In this document: piece by piece, positions 9,103 to 17,728 of the stretch
How the letters are laid out: every line of letters starts with the position of its first letter
Position numbering within the stretch: the first letter of the stretch is position 1
Origin: Paucimonas lemoignei
Lineage (GTDB): Bacteria; Pseudomonadota; Gammaproteobacteria; Pseudomonadales; Pseudomonadaceae
Length of the DNA: 64,000 nucleotides
Reading direction: 5' to 3'
Assembly: GCA_900475325.1 (NCBI GenBank)
Contig: LS483371.1
Coordinates: 992,001-1,056,000, forward strand
The notes under the pieces: model-generated
Told to the model about the DNA's origin: nothing
Database searches by the model: none
What the model saw: the letters and a program-made list of their open reading frames with translations, nothing else
Translations under genes and position numbers: made by a program

Positions 9103-9735
9103 TTAGGAAGGAGGATACGCGCTCAATGCTTTTTGCACAGCCTGACGCAGCGCATTGCCGCGCTCGGCCTGATCACCCTCGCTGCGGGTCTCGGCGCTGG
9201 CGCTCCAGACCGGTTGACCGCTGCGGGCGTCGAACAGGCTGATGTTAATCACCACCACTTGCTCTTGATAGGTGCGCACGACAGGCACCGTTGCATAGCC
9301 GCCATAGCGACTGCCGCTGTAATACGGGCCACGGCCATAACCGACGCCCCCGCCGCCGTAGTACGGATCGTAAGAATCGTCACGCACCTGACGTAGCCGG
9401 GTTTCCATGCGGGTCTGGGCGGTCACGTTCAGATCCGCTGCCTGTGCATTGCGTACGGGGCGCAAGCCGCGTTGGTCCAGACCATTGCTGACCGCCTCGG
9501 CGATCTGTGCAGAATCGGCCCAAGCCGAACCGCCTGGCAGCCGACCCTCCAGCCAGCTCCAGTTGCGATAGCGGCCGTAGTCACGAGGGGCGGCGGGGTA
9601 AGCGCTCATGTCGATCCCCATGCTCGCTTGCGGGGGGGCCGGGGGGATCGGTTTGGAGCTGGCGCGATAAGGGTTTTCGCTCTGACAGGCCGCGAGGCCC
9701 AGGCAGAGCGTTAAGACGGCGATGCGGCATTGCAT
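9103..9735 (-). CDS. Second DUF4136 lipoprotein
   Basis: A 210-residue lipoprotein precursor with lipobox LAAC (Cys17) and a mature domain parallel to the downstream paralogue ([45 protein letters not shown]). It also has a Gly/Tyr-rich loop ([19 protein letters not shown]) in the same place. I placed the start at the ATG at 9735 because GGAGG lies 5-6 bases before it; a longer frame extends upstream but without a start signal. Its molecular function is not known. Likely anchored in the outer membrane facing the periplasm. Confidence 0.8.
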   Translation of the reverse strand: MQCRIAVLTLCLGLAACQSENPYRASSKPIPPAPPQASMGIDMSAYPAAPRDYGRYRNWSWLEGRLPGGSAWADSAQIAEAVSNGLDQRGLRPVRNAQAADLNVTAQTRMETRLRQVRDDSYDPYYGGGGVGYGRGPYYSGSRYGGYATVPVVRTYQEQVVVINISLFDARSGQPVWSASAETRSEGDQAERGNALRQAVQKALSAYPPS

Positions 9736-9782
9736 GATGACCTCCGCCAGCGGCTTTAGAGGGCAAGTGTTCGTTGTGCCGG

Positions 9783-10532
9783 TCAGAGTGGCCGGCAGAC
9801 CCAGTGCAAGTAGCGCCCCAGCCCGGCATAGGCCGGATGCCGACGATGAGCCAGTTCCATCTCCAGCAGATCTTCCAGTTTGACCTTCGCCTGGAACTCC
9901 ACTGGCATGTAATCGTGAAACACGCGGACACCACTCTGGGTTTCGACCCGCCACAGGCCATCAAGTTGCGCTGCCAGTTCACGTGGATCAAGTGGCTCTT
10001 GCGGCGTCAGGCTCTGCTTCTCACCCGCCAGATCATTCTTGCGCATCTTGCGGAAGTGGCCCTTGAGCAAGTTGCGGTAAATCAGCGCATCGCGGTTGTA
10101 GAACGCCAGGGACAACCAGCCGTCGGCCTTGGTCAGGGCGTGCAACACCGGCAGAATCGTATGAGGCTCCGCCAGCCACTCCAGCACCGCATGGCAGATC
10201 ACCAGGTCATAGGGCTCATGGAGTTGCTCGGTCAGTTCCTGCCAGGGCGCCTGAATGAAGGTTGCGGTTTGCCCGGCCTCGGCGAAACGCTGGCGCGCGC
10301 CTTCAAGCATCGGCGCCGCGGGTTCGGCCAGGGTTACGTCATGGCCTTGCTGGGCCAGCCACAGCGACATGTGGCCCAGCCCCGCGCCGATGTCCAACAC
10401 ACGCAGTGGTCGGTCGGGCAATGCTTCGCTCAGATCAGCCTGCAGCACTGCCAGACGAACAGCGCCTTTGGCTCCGCCGTAGATTTTTTCCGCAAAGCGC
10501 GTGGCCAACTGGTCGAAGTGACGATCACTCAT
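9783..10532 (-). CDS. cmoM: tRNA 5-carboxymethoxyuridine methyltransferase CmoM
   Basis: A 249-residue class I SAM methyltransferase with the glycine-rich motif [11 protein letters not shown], the acidic end of strand 2 (VTLAEPA) and the CmoM-specific features [10 protein letters not shown] and [11 protein letters not shown], which I recognise from E. coli CmoM (SmtA). CmoM methylates cmo5U34 to mcmo5U34 in the wobble position of several tRNAs, improving decoding. Length matches the family (about 250-260). Its start overlaps the stop of the upstream MazG-like gene by 4 bases, so the two are translationally coupled. The cmoA and cmoB genes are not in this window. Confidence 0.88.
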   Translation of the reverse strand: MSDRHFDQLATRFAEKIYGGAKGAVRLAVLQADLSEALPDRPLRVLDIGAGLGHMSLWLAQQGHDVTLAEPAAPMLEGARQRFAEAGQTATFIQAPWQELTEQLHEPYDLVICHAVLEWLAEPHTILPVLHALTKADGWLSLAFYNRDALIYRNLLKGHFRKMRKNDLAGEKQSLTPQEPLDPRELAAQLDGLWRVETQSGVRVFHDYMPVEFQAKVKLEDLLEMELAHRRHPAYAGLGRYLHWVCRPL

Positions 10533-10834
10533 TTAGCGAACCTGCGTTCACTGTCCGCCAGCTTGCTGCGTACCACGGTGTCCATGTCGATCCCCAGTTC
10601 GCTGCACATCAGCAGCAGGTATAGAATGATGTCGCCCACTTCCTGCCCGGCATGGGCAAGTTTTTCAGGTGGCAGCTGGCGGGATTGGTCTTCAGTGAGC
10701 CATTGGAATATCTCGACCAGCTCGGACATTTCCACGCTGGCGGCCATCGCCAGGTTCTTCGGACTGTGAAACTGCTGCCAGTCGTTTTGATCGCGGATGC
10801 GATGCAGGCGTTGGGTGAGTTCTTGGAGGTTCAT
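10529..10834 (-). CDS. MazG-like nucleotide pyrophosphohydrolase
   Basis: This 101-residue all-alpha protein has the MazG/dCTPase metal-binding pattern: ExxE in EMSELVE and ExxD in EVGDIILYL, separated by about 25 residues. The short single-domain form resembles RS21-C6 (dCTP pyrophosphatase) and MazG-related enzymes that hydrolyse non-canonical or surplus NTPs to NMPs and pyrophosphate. Substrate cannot be read from sequence. It is the first gene of a two-gene unit with cmoM, joined by a 4-base overlap. Confidence 0.8.
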   Translation of the reverse strand: MNLQELTQRLHRIRDQNDWQQFHSPKNLAMAASVEMSELVEIFQWLTEDQSRQLPPEKLAHAGQEVGDIILYLLLMCSELGIDMDTVVRSKLADSERRFAK

Positions 10835-10891
10835 GTTGGGTCCTGAATCAATGAGTTTTCGCCGACGACTCAGCTATTGGTGCTTACTCTG

Positions 10892-10989
10892 AACTGTGGG
10901 AGCGAATTCATTCGCGAAAGCGGTGTGTCAGGCGAAAAAAATTTTGTCTGGTCGGGCCCCTTCGCGAATGAATTCGCTCCCACACAGTT
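10892..10989. repeat. REPIN, GTGGGAGCGAATTC type
   Basis: Inverted REP pair: AACTGTGGGAGCGAATTC at the left and its complement at the right, around a ~50-base centre. It fills most of the gap between the MazG-like gene and the flavoprotein gene. Confidence 0.9.
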
Positions 10990-10998
10990 TGCACAGGG

Positions 10999-12258
10999 CT
11001 ACGTACCTCTGGAAAGATTCAACCACTGTGCAATGCCCAACCCCGCCGCCCGCCCGCTGGCGAAGCAGGCCGTCAGCAGGTAACCGCCGGTGGGCGCTTC
11101 CCAGTCGAGCATTTCGCCTGCGCAGAACACGCCGGGCAGCTGTTTGAGCATCAGGCGTTCATCCAGTGAGCCGAAGGTTACACCGCCTGCGGTGCTGATC
11201 GCTTCGTCCAGTGGTCGGGCTTTGACCAGTCGCAGCGGCAGGGCTTTGAGGGCCTGGCTCAATAGCGCGGGGTCTTCAAAAGCCTCGCGCGGCGCCAGCT
11301 CACGCAACAGCGCCGCCTTGACCCCGTCGATGCCAAGCTGGCTGTGCAAATGCTTGGACATTGAGCGCGAGCCCCGAGGTTTGGCCAAGGCAGTCTGTAT
11401 CGCACTGAGGGTCTTGCCGGGCAGCAGGTCGATCAGGATGGTCGATGCACCCTGTTGATTAATTTCTTCACGGATCTGCGCCGATAACGCATAGATCAGG
11501 CTGCCTTCGACGCCGTTATCGGTGATGACGCATTCCCCCAGGCGTGGCGTCTGACCTTGCAGGCCGATACCGATATTCTTCAGCGGCGCGCCCGCAAACT
11601 TGCTGCGCAGCAGCTCGCTCCATTGCGCCACCTCAAAGCCGCAGTTAGAAGCTTGCAGCGCAGCGACGTCAACGCCGCGAGCTTCCAGCCAGGGTTGCCA
11701 GGCGCCATCGGAGCCCAGGCGCGCCCAACTGGCGCCGCCCAATGCCAGCAAGACGGCGTCGGCTTTAACGGTGGTTTCGCCCTCCGGGTGCGAGATGCGC
11801 AAGTTGTCCTCGGCGTCCCAGCCCAGCCAGCGATGGCGGGTGTGAATCGTCACGCCCGCATCCCGCAGGCGTTTGAGCCAGGCGCGCAACAGGGGTGCGG
11901 CTTTCATGTCTTTGGGGAATACCCGGCCCGAGCTACCGATGAAGGTCTCGATCCCCAGGTCATGAATCCACTGGCACAACGCATCGGCATCGAAGCCGCG
12001 CAGCAGCGGAGCGATCTCTGGCGCGCGTTGGGCATAGCGGGCCAGAAAGGCCGGGTAGGGCTCGGAATGGGTGATGTTCATGCCGCCAACCCCTGCCAGC
12101 AGAAACTTGCGGCCCACCGAGGGCATGCCGTCGTACAGATCGACCTTGATCCCGGCCTGACTCAACACCTCAGCCGCCATCAACCCGGCAGGGCCGCCGC
12201 CGATGATGGCGACGCGTGTATGAGTGGAGGTAGGGGGGGTGGTCATGGCGAGGTGCAT
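10999..12258 (-). CDS. HI0933/TIGR03862-type NAD(P)/FAD-dependent flavoprotein
   Basis: The 419-residue protein opens with a Rossmann FAD-binding motif (VAIIGGGPAGLMAAEVL), then the family motif GRKFLLAGVGGMNITHSE and, near the C-terminus, GVFCAGEMLDWEAPTGGYLL with the second FAD contact. This is the HI0933-like (BaiN-related) family; the reaction of most members is unknown, though a few reduce C=C bonds. An internal ATG four codons on (12246) is an alternative start; neither has a strong Shine-Dalgarno sequence. The gene stands alone between two REP pairs. Confidence 0.8.
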   Translation of the reverse strand: MHLAMTTPPTSTHTRVAIIGGGPAGLMAAEVLSQAGIKVDLYDGMPSVGRKFLLAGVGGMNITHSEPYPAFLARYAQRAPEIAPLLRGFDADALCQWIHDLGIETFIGSSGRVFPKDMKAAPLLRAWLKRLRDAGVTIHTRHRWLGWDAEDNLRISHPEGETTVKADAVLLALGGASWARLGSDGAWQPWLEARGVDVAALQASNCGFEVAQWSELLRSKFAGAPLKNIGIGLQGQTPRLGECVITDNGVEGSLIYALSAQIREEINQQGASTILIDLLPGKTLSAIQTALAKPRGSRSMSKHLHSQLGIDGVKAALLRELAPREAFEDPALLSQALKALPLRLVKARPLDEAISTAGGVTFGSLDERLMLKQLPGVFCAGEMLDWEAPTGGYLLTACFASGRAAGLGIAQWLNLSRGT

Positions 12259-12329
12259 ATCTTTGCGTTTGGGTGGCGCATTCTACCCGAGATTTCTCCT
12301 CAGGCTTTTGCTGTGTCTGAACCGACGCC

Positions 12330-12392
12330 TTCGCGAATGAATTCGCTCCCACAAGGGCAGCGCGATCCTGTGGGAGCGAATTTATTCGCGAA
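12330..12392. repeat. REP pair, GTGGGAGCGAATTC type, tail-to-tail
   Basis: Two REPs in the opposite arrangement from the usual REPIN: TTCGCGAATGAATTCGCTCC at the left and GTGGGAGCGAATTTATTCGC at the right, with only about 15 bases between. It lies between the divergently read flavoprotein gene and the end of the deacetylase-like gene. Confidence 0.85.
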
Positions 12393-12415
12393 GATGGCCG
12401 ACTAGACGCTGGGCC

Positions 12416-13333
12416 TCACAACCCCTCCGACACCCACACCCTCTGCGCGCTGTGATGCAGGATCCCGTGGCGACGGGCCAGCGCCTGGCGGTCTTTGCTG
12501 TAGCCGCCGCCGATCACGCCCATCACCGGGATGTCGCGGCCGATGCAGTGGCGCAACACGGCTTCGTCCCTGGCGGCGACGCCCGCGTCGGTGAGTTTCA
12601 GGTAGCCGAGGGCGTCGTCCTGATGCACGTCGACGCCGGCGTCATAGAGCACCAGATCCGGCTGGTAAATCGGCAGCAGGTAATTGAGCAGATCATCGAC
12701 TACCTTCAGGTACTCATCATCGCCCATGCCCATGGGCAGCGGGATGTCCCAGTCGCTCTGCGCCTTGCGGGCCGGGAAGTTCTTTTCGCAGTGCAGCGAG
12801 ACGGTAATGGCGTCTTCGGTGTCGGCCAGGATCCGCGCCGTGCCATCCCCCTGATGCACGTCGCAATCGAAGATCAGCACTTTGTCCACGCGCCCGCTCT
12901 GCAGCAGGTAGTGGCTGATCACCGCCAGGTCGTTGAAGATGCAGAAACCCGCCGGGTAGTCGTAATGCGCGTGGTGAGTGCCGCCCGCCAGATGACAGGC
13001 CAAACCGTGCTGCAAGGCTTTCTCGGCGGTCAGCAACGAGCCGCCAACGGCGCGTACCGTACGCCGGGCCAGGTCCTCGCTCCAGGGCAGGCCCAGGCGG
13101 CGCTGATCCTCACGGGACAGGTCGCCGTCCATATAGCGGCGCACGTAAGACGGATCATGAGCCAGGGCTAGAATGTCAGCGGGGCAAATGTCCGGGCGCA
13201 GCAGTTGTGCGTCGGTGGTCAGGCCGCTTTCGATCAGGTGATCGCGCAGCAGACGGAATTTATCCATGGGGAAACGATGATCCGCCGGGAAATCCGGGCT
13301 GTAATCCTCGTGATAGATGAGCGGCAGGGACAT
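12416..13333 (-). CDS. Histone deacetylase-family (arginase/deacetylase fold) amidohydrolase
   Basis: The 305-residue protein has the class II HDAC-like signature: tandem His in GGTHHAHYDYPAGFC, zinc ligands in FDCDVHQGDGTAR (Asp and His) and the third Asp in YDAGVDVHQDD, and the closing GGGY. In bacteria such enzymes deacetylate polyamines, acetoin-related or unknown acetylated substrates; which one cannot be said. I set the start at the ATG at 13333, where the conserved MSLPLIYHEDYSPDFP begins, rather than a longer frame starting at 13408. No strong ribosome site is visible. It is divergent from the GNAT gene. Confidence 0.82.
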   Translation of the reverse strand: MSLPLIYHEDYSPDFPADHRFPMDKFRLLRDHLIESGLTTDAQLLRPDICPADILALAHDPSYVRRYMDGDLSREDQRRLGLPWSEDLARRTVRAVGGSLLTAEKALQHGLACHLAGGTHHAHYDYPAGFCIFNDLAVISHYLLQSGRVDKVLIFDCDVHQGDGTARILADTEDAITVSLHCEKNFPARKAQSDWDIPLPMGMGDDEYLKVVDDLLNYLLPIYQPDLVLYDAGVDVHQDDALGYLKLTDAGVAARDEAVLRHCIGRDIPVMGVIGGGYSKDRQALARRHGILHHSAQRVWVSEGL

Positions 13334-13452
13334 TTTGCGTCCGGTCAGGGGTCGAAGCCGGATAGTGCCAGTTATGCCCTTGCGCGCCCAGCACCCTGAG
13401 CACTGCACGTTGGACTGGTGATTGCCACATGGACCGGTAATGGAGACAACCG

Positions 13453-14022
13453 ATGGACCCGATACTCAAACTGGAAAGCGCACGATTGTTGCTGCGCCAG
13501 TGGCGAGATGAGGATTTGCCCGCGTTCGCCGACATGTGCGCGGACCCTCACGTCATGCGCTATTTTCCCGAGCTTTTGAGTCGTCTGGAAAGTGCTGCCC
13601 TGATTGGTCGCGTGCGCGGCCACTTTGCCGAACTCGGCTTCGGGTTGTGGGCGCTGGAGCGCAAGGACACTGGCCAGTTCATAGGGTTTACCGGCCTTGG
13701 CGTGGTGAGCTTCGAGGCGCATTTCACACCGGCCATCGAAATCGGCTGGCGGCTGGCCCATGAGCACTGGGGGTTCGGTTATGCCAGTGAAGCGGCCTGG
13801 ACGGCTCTGCGCTGCGGCTTTGAGCGCCTGGGTGTCGATCAGATCGTGTCGTTTACCTCGGTCAGCAACGAGCCGTCCCAGAAAGTCATGCAGTCCATTG
13901 GCATGACCACCGACCCTGCCGATGATTTCGATCACCCGAGTTTGCCCGAGGATCATCCGCTGCGTCGCCACGTGCTCTATCGCATCACTCGCCAACAGTG
14001 GCTGGAAACCCTGCGCGCCTGA
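13453..14022 (+). CDS. GNAT-family N-acetyltransferase (RimJ/RimL type)
   Basis: A 189-residue acetyltransferase with the GNAT fold: N-terminal LESARLLLRQWRDEDLPAFADM, the central strand EIGWRLAHEHWGFGYASEA (acetyl-CoA pyrophosphate loop), and FTSVSNEPSQKVMQSIGM. This pattern is typical of RimJ/RimL-like enzymes that modify alpha-amino groups or small molecules; the substrate is unknown. GGAGA sits 6 bases before the ATG. It is read away from the HDAC-family gene and towards tesB, 85 bases downstream. Confidence 0.85.
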   Translation: MDPILKLESARLLLRQWRDEDLPAFADMCADPHVMRYFPELLSRLESAALIGRVRGHFAELGFGLWALERKDTGQFIGFTGLGVVSFEAHFTPAIEIGWRLAHEHWGFGYASEAAWTALRCGFERLGVDQIVSFTSVSNEPSQKVMQSIGMTTDPADDFDHPSLPEDHPLRRHVLYRITRQQWLETLRA

Positions 14023-14107
14023 ACAGGAAAACACCGTTAAATTCTGTATCATTTCGGCTTGTGTCACGCCTTAGCGTGGCCGCACCGTTTTATGCGAGGA
14101 GTGTTGA

Positions 14108-14977
14108 ATGAGCCAAGTGCTGGATGATCTGGTTGCGTTGTTGAGCCTGGAAGCTATTGAAGAAAACCTGTTCCGTGGCCGCAGTCAGGATTTGGGCTTT
14201 CGCCAGCTCTTTGGCGGGCAAGTGTTGGGCCAGTCGCTGTCGGCGGCCAGCCAGACCGTCGAAGACGCTCGGCATGTTCATTCGTTGCACGGTTACTTCC
14301 TGCGCCCTGGGGATGCGGGGCTGCCAGTGGTGTATCAGGTTGACCGGGTTCGCGATGGCGGCAGTTTCAGCACCCGGCGGGTGACGGCGATCCAGAAAGG
14401 CCAGCCGATTTTCACCTGCAGCGCTTCGTTTCAATATGACGAGCAGGGTTTCGAGCATCAGACCTCGATGCCACAAATCGTTGGCCCGGAAAATCTGCCG
14501 TCCGAGCTAGAGCTGATGCAGCAGCGTGCCCACCTGATCCCCGAGCACATGCGCGACAAGATGCTGTGCCCCAAGCCCATCGAGTTCCGCCCGGTTACGG
14601 CCAGTGATCCGTACAACCCGCAGCCGACCGAAGCCGTGAAATACATCTGGTTCCGTGCCGACGGATCGCTGCCGGAGATCCCCGCGCTGCACAAATACTT
14701 GATGGCCTACGCCTCTGACTTCAATCTGCTGACCACCTCCTTGCTGCCCCATGGCAAGACGGTCTGGCAGAAGGACATGCAGGTCGCCAGCCTTGACCAC
14801 TCGCTGTGGTTCCATGGCGACCTGCGTGCCGATGACTGGTTGCTGTACGCCATGGACAGCCCGTGGGCCGGTAATTCCCGGGGCTTTTCAAGGGGCAGCG
14901 TGTACAACCGGGCCGGCCAACTGGTGGCGTCGGTCAGCCAGGAAGGCTTGATCCGCCATCGCAAGGACTGGGCATGA
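14108..14977 (+). CDS. tesB: Acyl-CoA thioesterase II
   Basis: This 289-residue protein is a double hot-dog thioesterase. It has the TesB opening (ENLFRGRSQDLGFRQLFGGQVLGQSLSAA), HSLHGYFLRPGD, the SFSTRRVTAIQKG strand and the C-terminal hot dog with SLDHSLWFHGDLRADDWLLY. It hydrolyses medium- and long-chain acyl-CoA to the free acid and CoA in the cytoplasm. Length equals E. coli TesB (286). GAGGAG lies 7 bases before the start. Its stop overlaps the start of the HAD gene (ATGA). Confidence 0.92.
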   Translation: MSQVLDDLVALLSLEAIEENLFRGRSQDLGFRQLFGGQVLGQSLSAASQTVEDARHVHSLHGYFLRPGDAGLPVVYQVDRVRDGGSFSTRRVTAIQKGQPIFTCSASFQYDEQGFEHQTSMPQIVGPENLPSELELMQQRAHLIPEHMRDKMLCPKPIEFRPVTASDPYNPQPTEAVKYIWFRADGSLPEIPALHKYLMAYASDFNLLTTSLLPHGKTVWQKDMQVASLDHSLWFHGDLRADDWLLYAMDSPWAGNSRGFSRGSVYNRAGQLVASVSQEGLIRHRKDWA

Positions 14978-15564
14978 GCCTTTCCGGGATTCGCCACTGG
15001 GTGTTCGACATGGACGGCACCCTGACCATCGCCGCCCATGATTTCCCGGCGATCAAGCGCGCGCTGGATATCCCTCAGGATCACGACATTCTGGGGCATC
15101 TGGCGGCGTTACCTGCTGATGTTTCAGCGGCCAAGCATGCCTGGCTGCTGGAGCACGAGCGCGAGCTGGCCCTGGCTTCGCAACCGGCTACTGGTGCGGT
15201 GGAACTGGTGCGGGAGTTGGCGGGGCGCGGCTACCGGCTGGGCATCTTGACCCGCAATGCCCGGGAATTGGCCCACGTGACGCTGCAAGCGATTGGCCTG
15301 GCGGATTGTTTTGCGGTGGACGATATTCTCGGTCGCGACGAAGCTGCCCACAAACCTGACCCGGCCGGTTTGCTGCACCTGGCCAAGGCCTGGCAGGTTG
15401 ATCCGGCGCAGATGGTGATGGTCGGTGATTACCGTTTCGACCTGGATTGCGGACGTGCCGCCGGGGCGAAAACCATTCTGGTCAACCTGCCGGAAAACCC
15501 CTGGCCGGAGCTGGCCGACTGGCATGCGCAGGATTGTGTCGAGTTGCGCGCGCTGCTGGATTGA
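14974..15564 (+). CDS. HAD-superfamily hydrolase, subfamily IA
   Basis: A 196-residue phosphatase-like protein with HAD motif I FDMDGTLT (two catalytic Asp), motif II ILTRNARE, motif III Lys in HKPDPAG and motif IV MVGDYRFDLDCG. The helical cap between motif I and II is of the IA type. It resembles phosphoglycolate phosphatase-like enzymes, but the substrate is unknown. It is translationally coupled to tesB through a 4-base overlap, so it may act on the same metabolic step (for example on a phosphorylated by-product), which is inference only. Confidence 0.85.
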   Translation: MSLSGIRHWVFDMDGTLTIAAHDFPAIKRALDIPQDHDILGHLAALPADVSAAKHAWLLEHERELALASQPATGAVELVRELAGRGYRLGILTRNARELAHVTLQAIGLADCFAVDDILGRDEAAHKPDPAGLLHLAKAWQVDPAQMVMVGDYRFDLDCGRAAGAKTILVNLPENPWPELADWHAQDCVELRALLD

Positions 15565-15577
15565 TCGCAATTTCCCG

Positions 15578-15667
15578 GTGGGACCGGCTTTAGCCGGGAA
15601 TGCGGTTTTCAAGCCGATGCAGATTCATCGGATGTACTGGCCTCTTCCCGGCTAAAGCCGGTCCCAC
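15578..15667. repeat. REPIN, GTGGGACCGGCTTTAGCC type
   Basis: Inverted REP pair of the second family, directly after the HAD gene stop and before the convergent alpha/beta hydrolase. Both arms are intact. Confidence 0.9.
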
Positions 15668-15696
15668 GAGAATGTATTTCAATCCTGAAGCGCTGT

Positions 15697-16683
15697 TCAA
15701 AGATCCTTGAACAACACCGCCTGCCCTTCCGGCGAGGTGAAGATGCCGTTGCCGCTGTGGCCGACGTTCGGCACCACGATCAGGCGCTGGTTGAGGCCTT
15801 CGGGGTGGCGTTTTTGCAGGTATTTGAAGTAATTCTGGCCGCGCGCCAGGCGGTAGGGGCCTTGGGCTTCGGCGCTGCAGGATTTGTCCAGTGCCGGGTG
15901 CTTCGGATCTGTATCGTTCTGACCCAGCAGATACGTGACGTCACGCTTCACGTAGTCCTGTTCGATCTCGGCGGTCTTCACCTTGCCTGCATAACTGGGC
16001 ATGTGATTCAGGCCGTATTTCCATTCGTTGAATCCCGGGCAGCTGGCTGCAGTCACAGGCTCCGGCCGCTCGCTGTCGAAATAGGCGTAGGACGACGGGT
16101 TGGCGATCACGTAACGCAGCTTGATCTTTTCTTTCATCAGCAGCACGTCTTCCTTGCCGCCGATCATCACGTAGCGCTGCACCACTTGTGCACCGCCGGA
16201 GTGCCCGGCGATGACGATTTCCTTCAGATTGGGAAACAGCTTGCTGTCGCTCAGGCGCCTGAGAATGTGGTCGATGACCAGAAACGAACTGACCGGCTTT
16301 GGTCCCACGGCAGTGGTGCCCGCCATCCAGTCATTGGCGTGCCAGCGCAGGATGTTGTCCGAGAGGTGATGCGCGGCAACGTCCTTTTCATCGAGAAATT
16401 GCGGCGCGATCAAGAGGGTCTTGTTGCGTTGCCTGGACTGGTTGGCCGCGCGTTCGATGCTGCGCAGATACGTCGGCGCGTTACGCAGTCGGCCGTGCAG
16501 CACAATCACCGCACGTTCGATCTGTGGTCGTGGCTGGGTCCAGTTCAGGCTCAGCCCCAGTGTGGCTTGAGCGCCATTGACCATGAGCCGGTCCGGGCTG
16601 ATGGATTTGACCGCCTGATCCTCGGCGTGAGCGGCGAAACTCAGAAGAGTGCTGAACGACAGGATCAGAAGCGGTTTTATCAT
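15697..16683 (-). CDS. Exported alpha/beta-hydrolase
   Basis: The 328-residue precursor has a signal peptide (MIKPLLILSFSTLLSFAAHA, cleaved before EDQ) and an alpha/beta-hydrolase domain with nucleophile elbow GHSGGAQV, an upstream Asp/Glu region and a C-terminal His in VPNVGHSGNG. It has insertions rich in Tyr (YAYFDSERPEP). I set the start at 16683, where the signal peptide begins; longer frames lack it. It starts 5 bases after the ypfJ stop, so the two are likely one transcript. No specific substrate is apparent; carboxylesterase or lipase-like activity in the periplasm is plausible. Confidence 0.75.
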   Translation of the reverse strand: MIKPLLILSFSTLLSFAAHAEDQAVKSISPDRLMVNGAQATLGLSLNWTQPRPQIERAVIVLHGRLRNAPTYLRSIERAANQSRQRNKTLLIAPQFLDEKDVAAHHLSDNILRWHANDWMAGTTAVGPKPVSSFLVIDHILRRLSDSKLFPNLKEIVIAGHSGGAQVVQRYVMIGGKEDVLLMKEKIKLRYVIANPSSYAYFDSERPEPVTAASCPGFNEWKYGLNHMPSYAGKVKTAEIEQDYVKRDVTYLLGQNDTDPKHPALDKSCSAEAQGPYRLARGQNYFKYLQKRHPEGLNQRLIVVPNVGHSGNGIFTSPEGQAVLFKDL

Positions 16684-16687
16684 TGGG

Positions 16688-17566
16688 TCAGAGGCTCTTG
16701 GCGGCGAACGTGTCGCACTGGTTGATTTGGCCCTGGGCGAAGCCGGTCTTGAACCAGCGCACACGTTGGGCGGATGTTCCGTGAGTGAACGAATCAGGCA
16801 CCACACGGCCCTGACCTTGTTTTTGCAGACGATCATCACCAATCGCGTTCGCTGCATTCAGCGCTTCTTCAATATCACCCGGCTCAAGCCAGTTCAAACG
16901 CTTTTGTGCATTGAAGGCCCAAACACCTGCGAGGCAGTCGGCCTGAAGCTCCTGACGGACCAGTAAACCGTTGGCGCCTTCCATGCGCTGACCGCTCTGG
17001 CGCGCCTGTTGCACTTTGGCGGAAACCCCGAGCAGCGTCTGCACGTGATGGCCCACTTCATGGGCGATCACGTAGGCTTGGGCGAAGTCGCCGGTCGCTT
17101 TGAAGCGTTGCGACATCTCCCGGAAAAAGTCCATGTCCAGGTACACCTGCTGATCCGCCGGGCAATAGAACGGGCCACTGGCAGAGGTCGCAAAGCCGCA
17201 GGCAGATTGCACCTGACCGCTGAACAGCACCAGCGTCGGGTCCTTGTACTGCCGACCATTGAGTTGGAAGGTCGCGCGCCAGGTGTCTTCGGTATCGCCC
17301 AGGATCGAGCGGACAAAGTCCGCCTGCTCATCGTTGGCCGGTGGTGCCTGGCGCGTCTCGGTGGTCGCCGGGGCTTGAGTCCCCTGGCCGGTCAGTTGTC
17401 CGAGGATCTGCATCGGGTCCTGGCCGGTCAACAGGCCGATGGCGACGATAATGATCACCCCGCCAATGCCCAGACCCTTGCCACCCAGACGCATCCCACC
17501 GCCGCCACCCCCGTCGCCACGCGCATCTACAACATTGTCGCTGCGGCGACCTTTTTTCCATAGCAT
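16688..17566 (-). CDS. ypfJ: YpfJ-type neutral zinc metallopeptidase
   Basis: A 292-residue protein with a short cytoplasmic N-terminus rich in Gly (RGDGGGGGGMRLGGK), one membrane segment (IGGVIIIVAIGLL) and a periplasmic zinc-peptidase domain: HEVGHHVQTLLGV supplies HExxH, and the Glu ligand lies in the ELQADCLAGVWA motif. This matches E. coli YpfJ (287 residues). AGAGGA is about 7 bases before the ATG. It is the first of two genes with the alpha/beta hydrolase. Physiological substrates are not known. Confidence 0.88.
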   Translation of the reverse strand: MLWKKGRRSDNVVDARGDGGGGGGMRLGGKGLGIGGVIIIVAIGLLTGQDPMQILGQLTGQGTQAPATTETRQAPPANDEQADFVRSILGDTEDTWRATFQLNGRQYKDPTLVLFSGQVQSACGFATSASGPFYCPADQQVYLDMDFFREMSQRFKATGDFAQAYVIAHEVGHHVQTLLGVSAKVQQARQSGQRMEGANGLLVRQELQADCLAGVWAFNAQKRLNWLEPGDIEEALNAANAIGDDRLQKQGQGRVVPDSFTHGTSAQRVRWFKTGFAQGQINQCDTFAAKSL

Positions 17567-17728
17567 GTGGGAATCCTCTTCTTAACTTGTAAGGAGTGTC
17601 GCTGCTACCCACGGCTCGCGCCAGTCCGATTGTCAGACGCGATACCTGAATGGGAGTTGAACAACGTACATCTTGCGCAGGAAGTAGAGGAGGGGATTGG
17701 CGATTAGTTCGCCATCATCGTGCGTGGA

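Noticed and set aside
12416..13408. Longer N-terminus for the HDAC-family protein
   Set aside because: The conserved start is at 13333; the added 25 residues look unlike the family.
15697..16857. Longer N-terminus for the alpha/beta hydrolase
   Set aside because: It would hide the signal peptide and overlap ypfJ.
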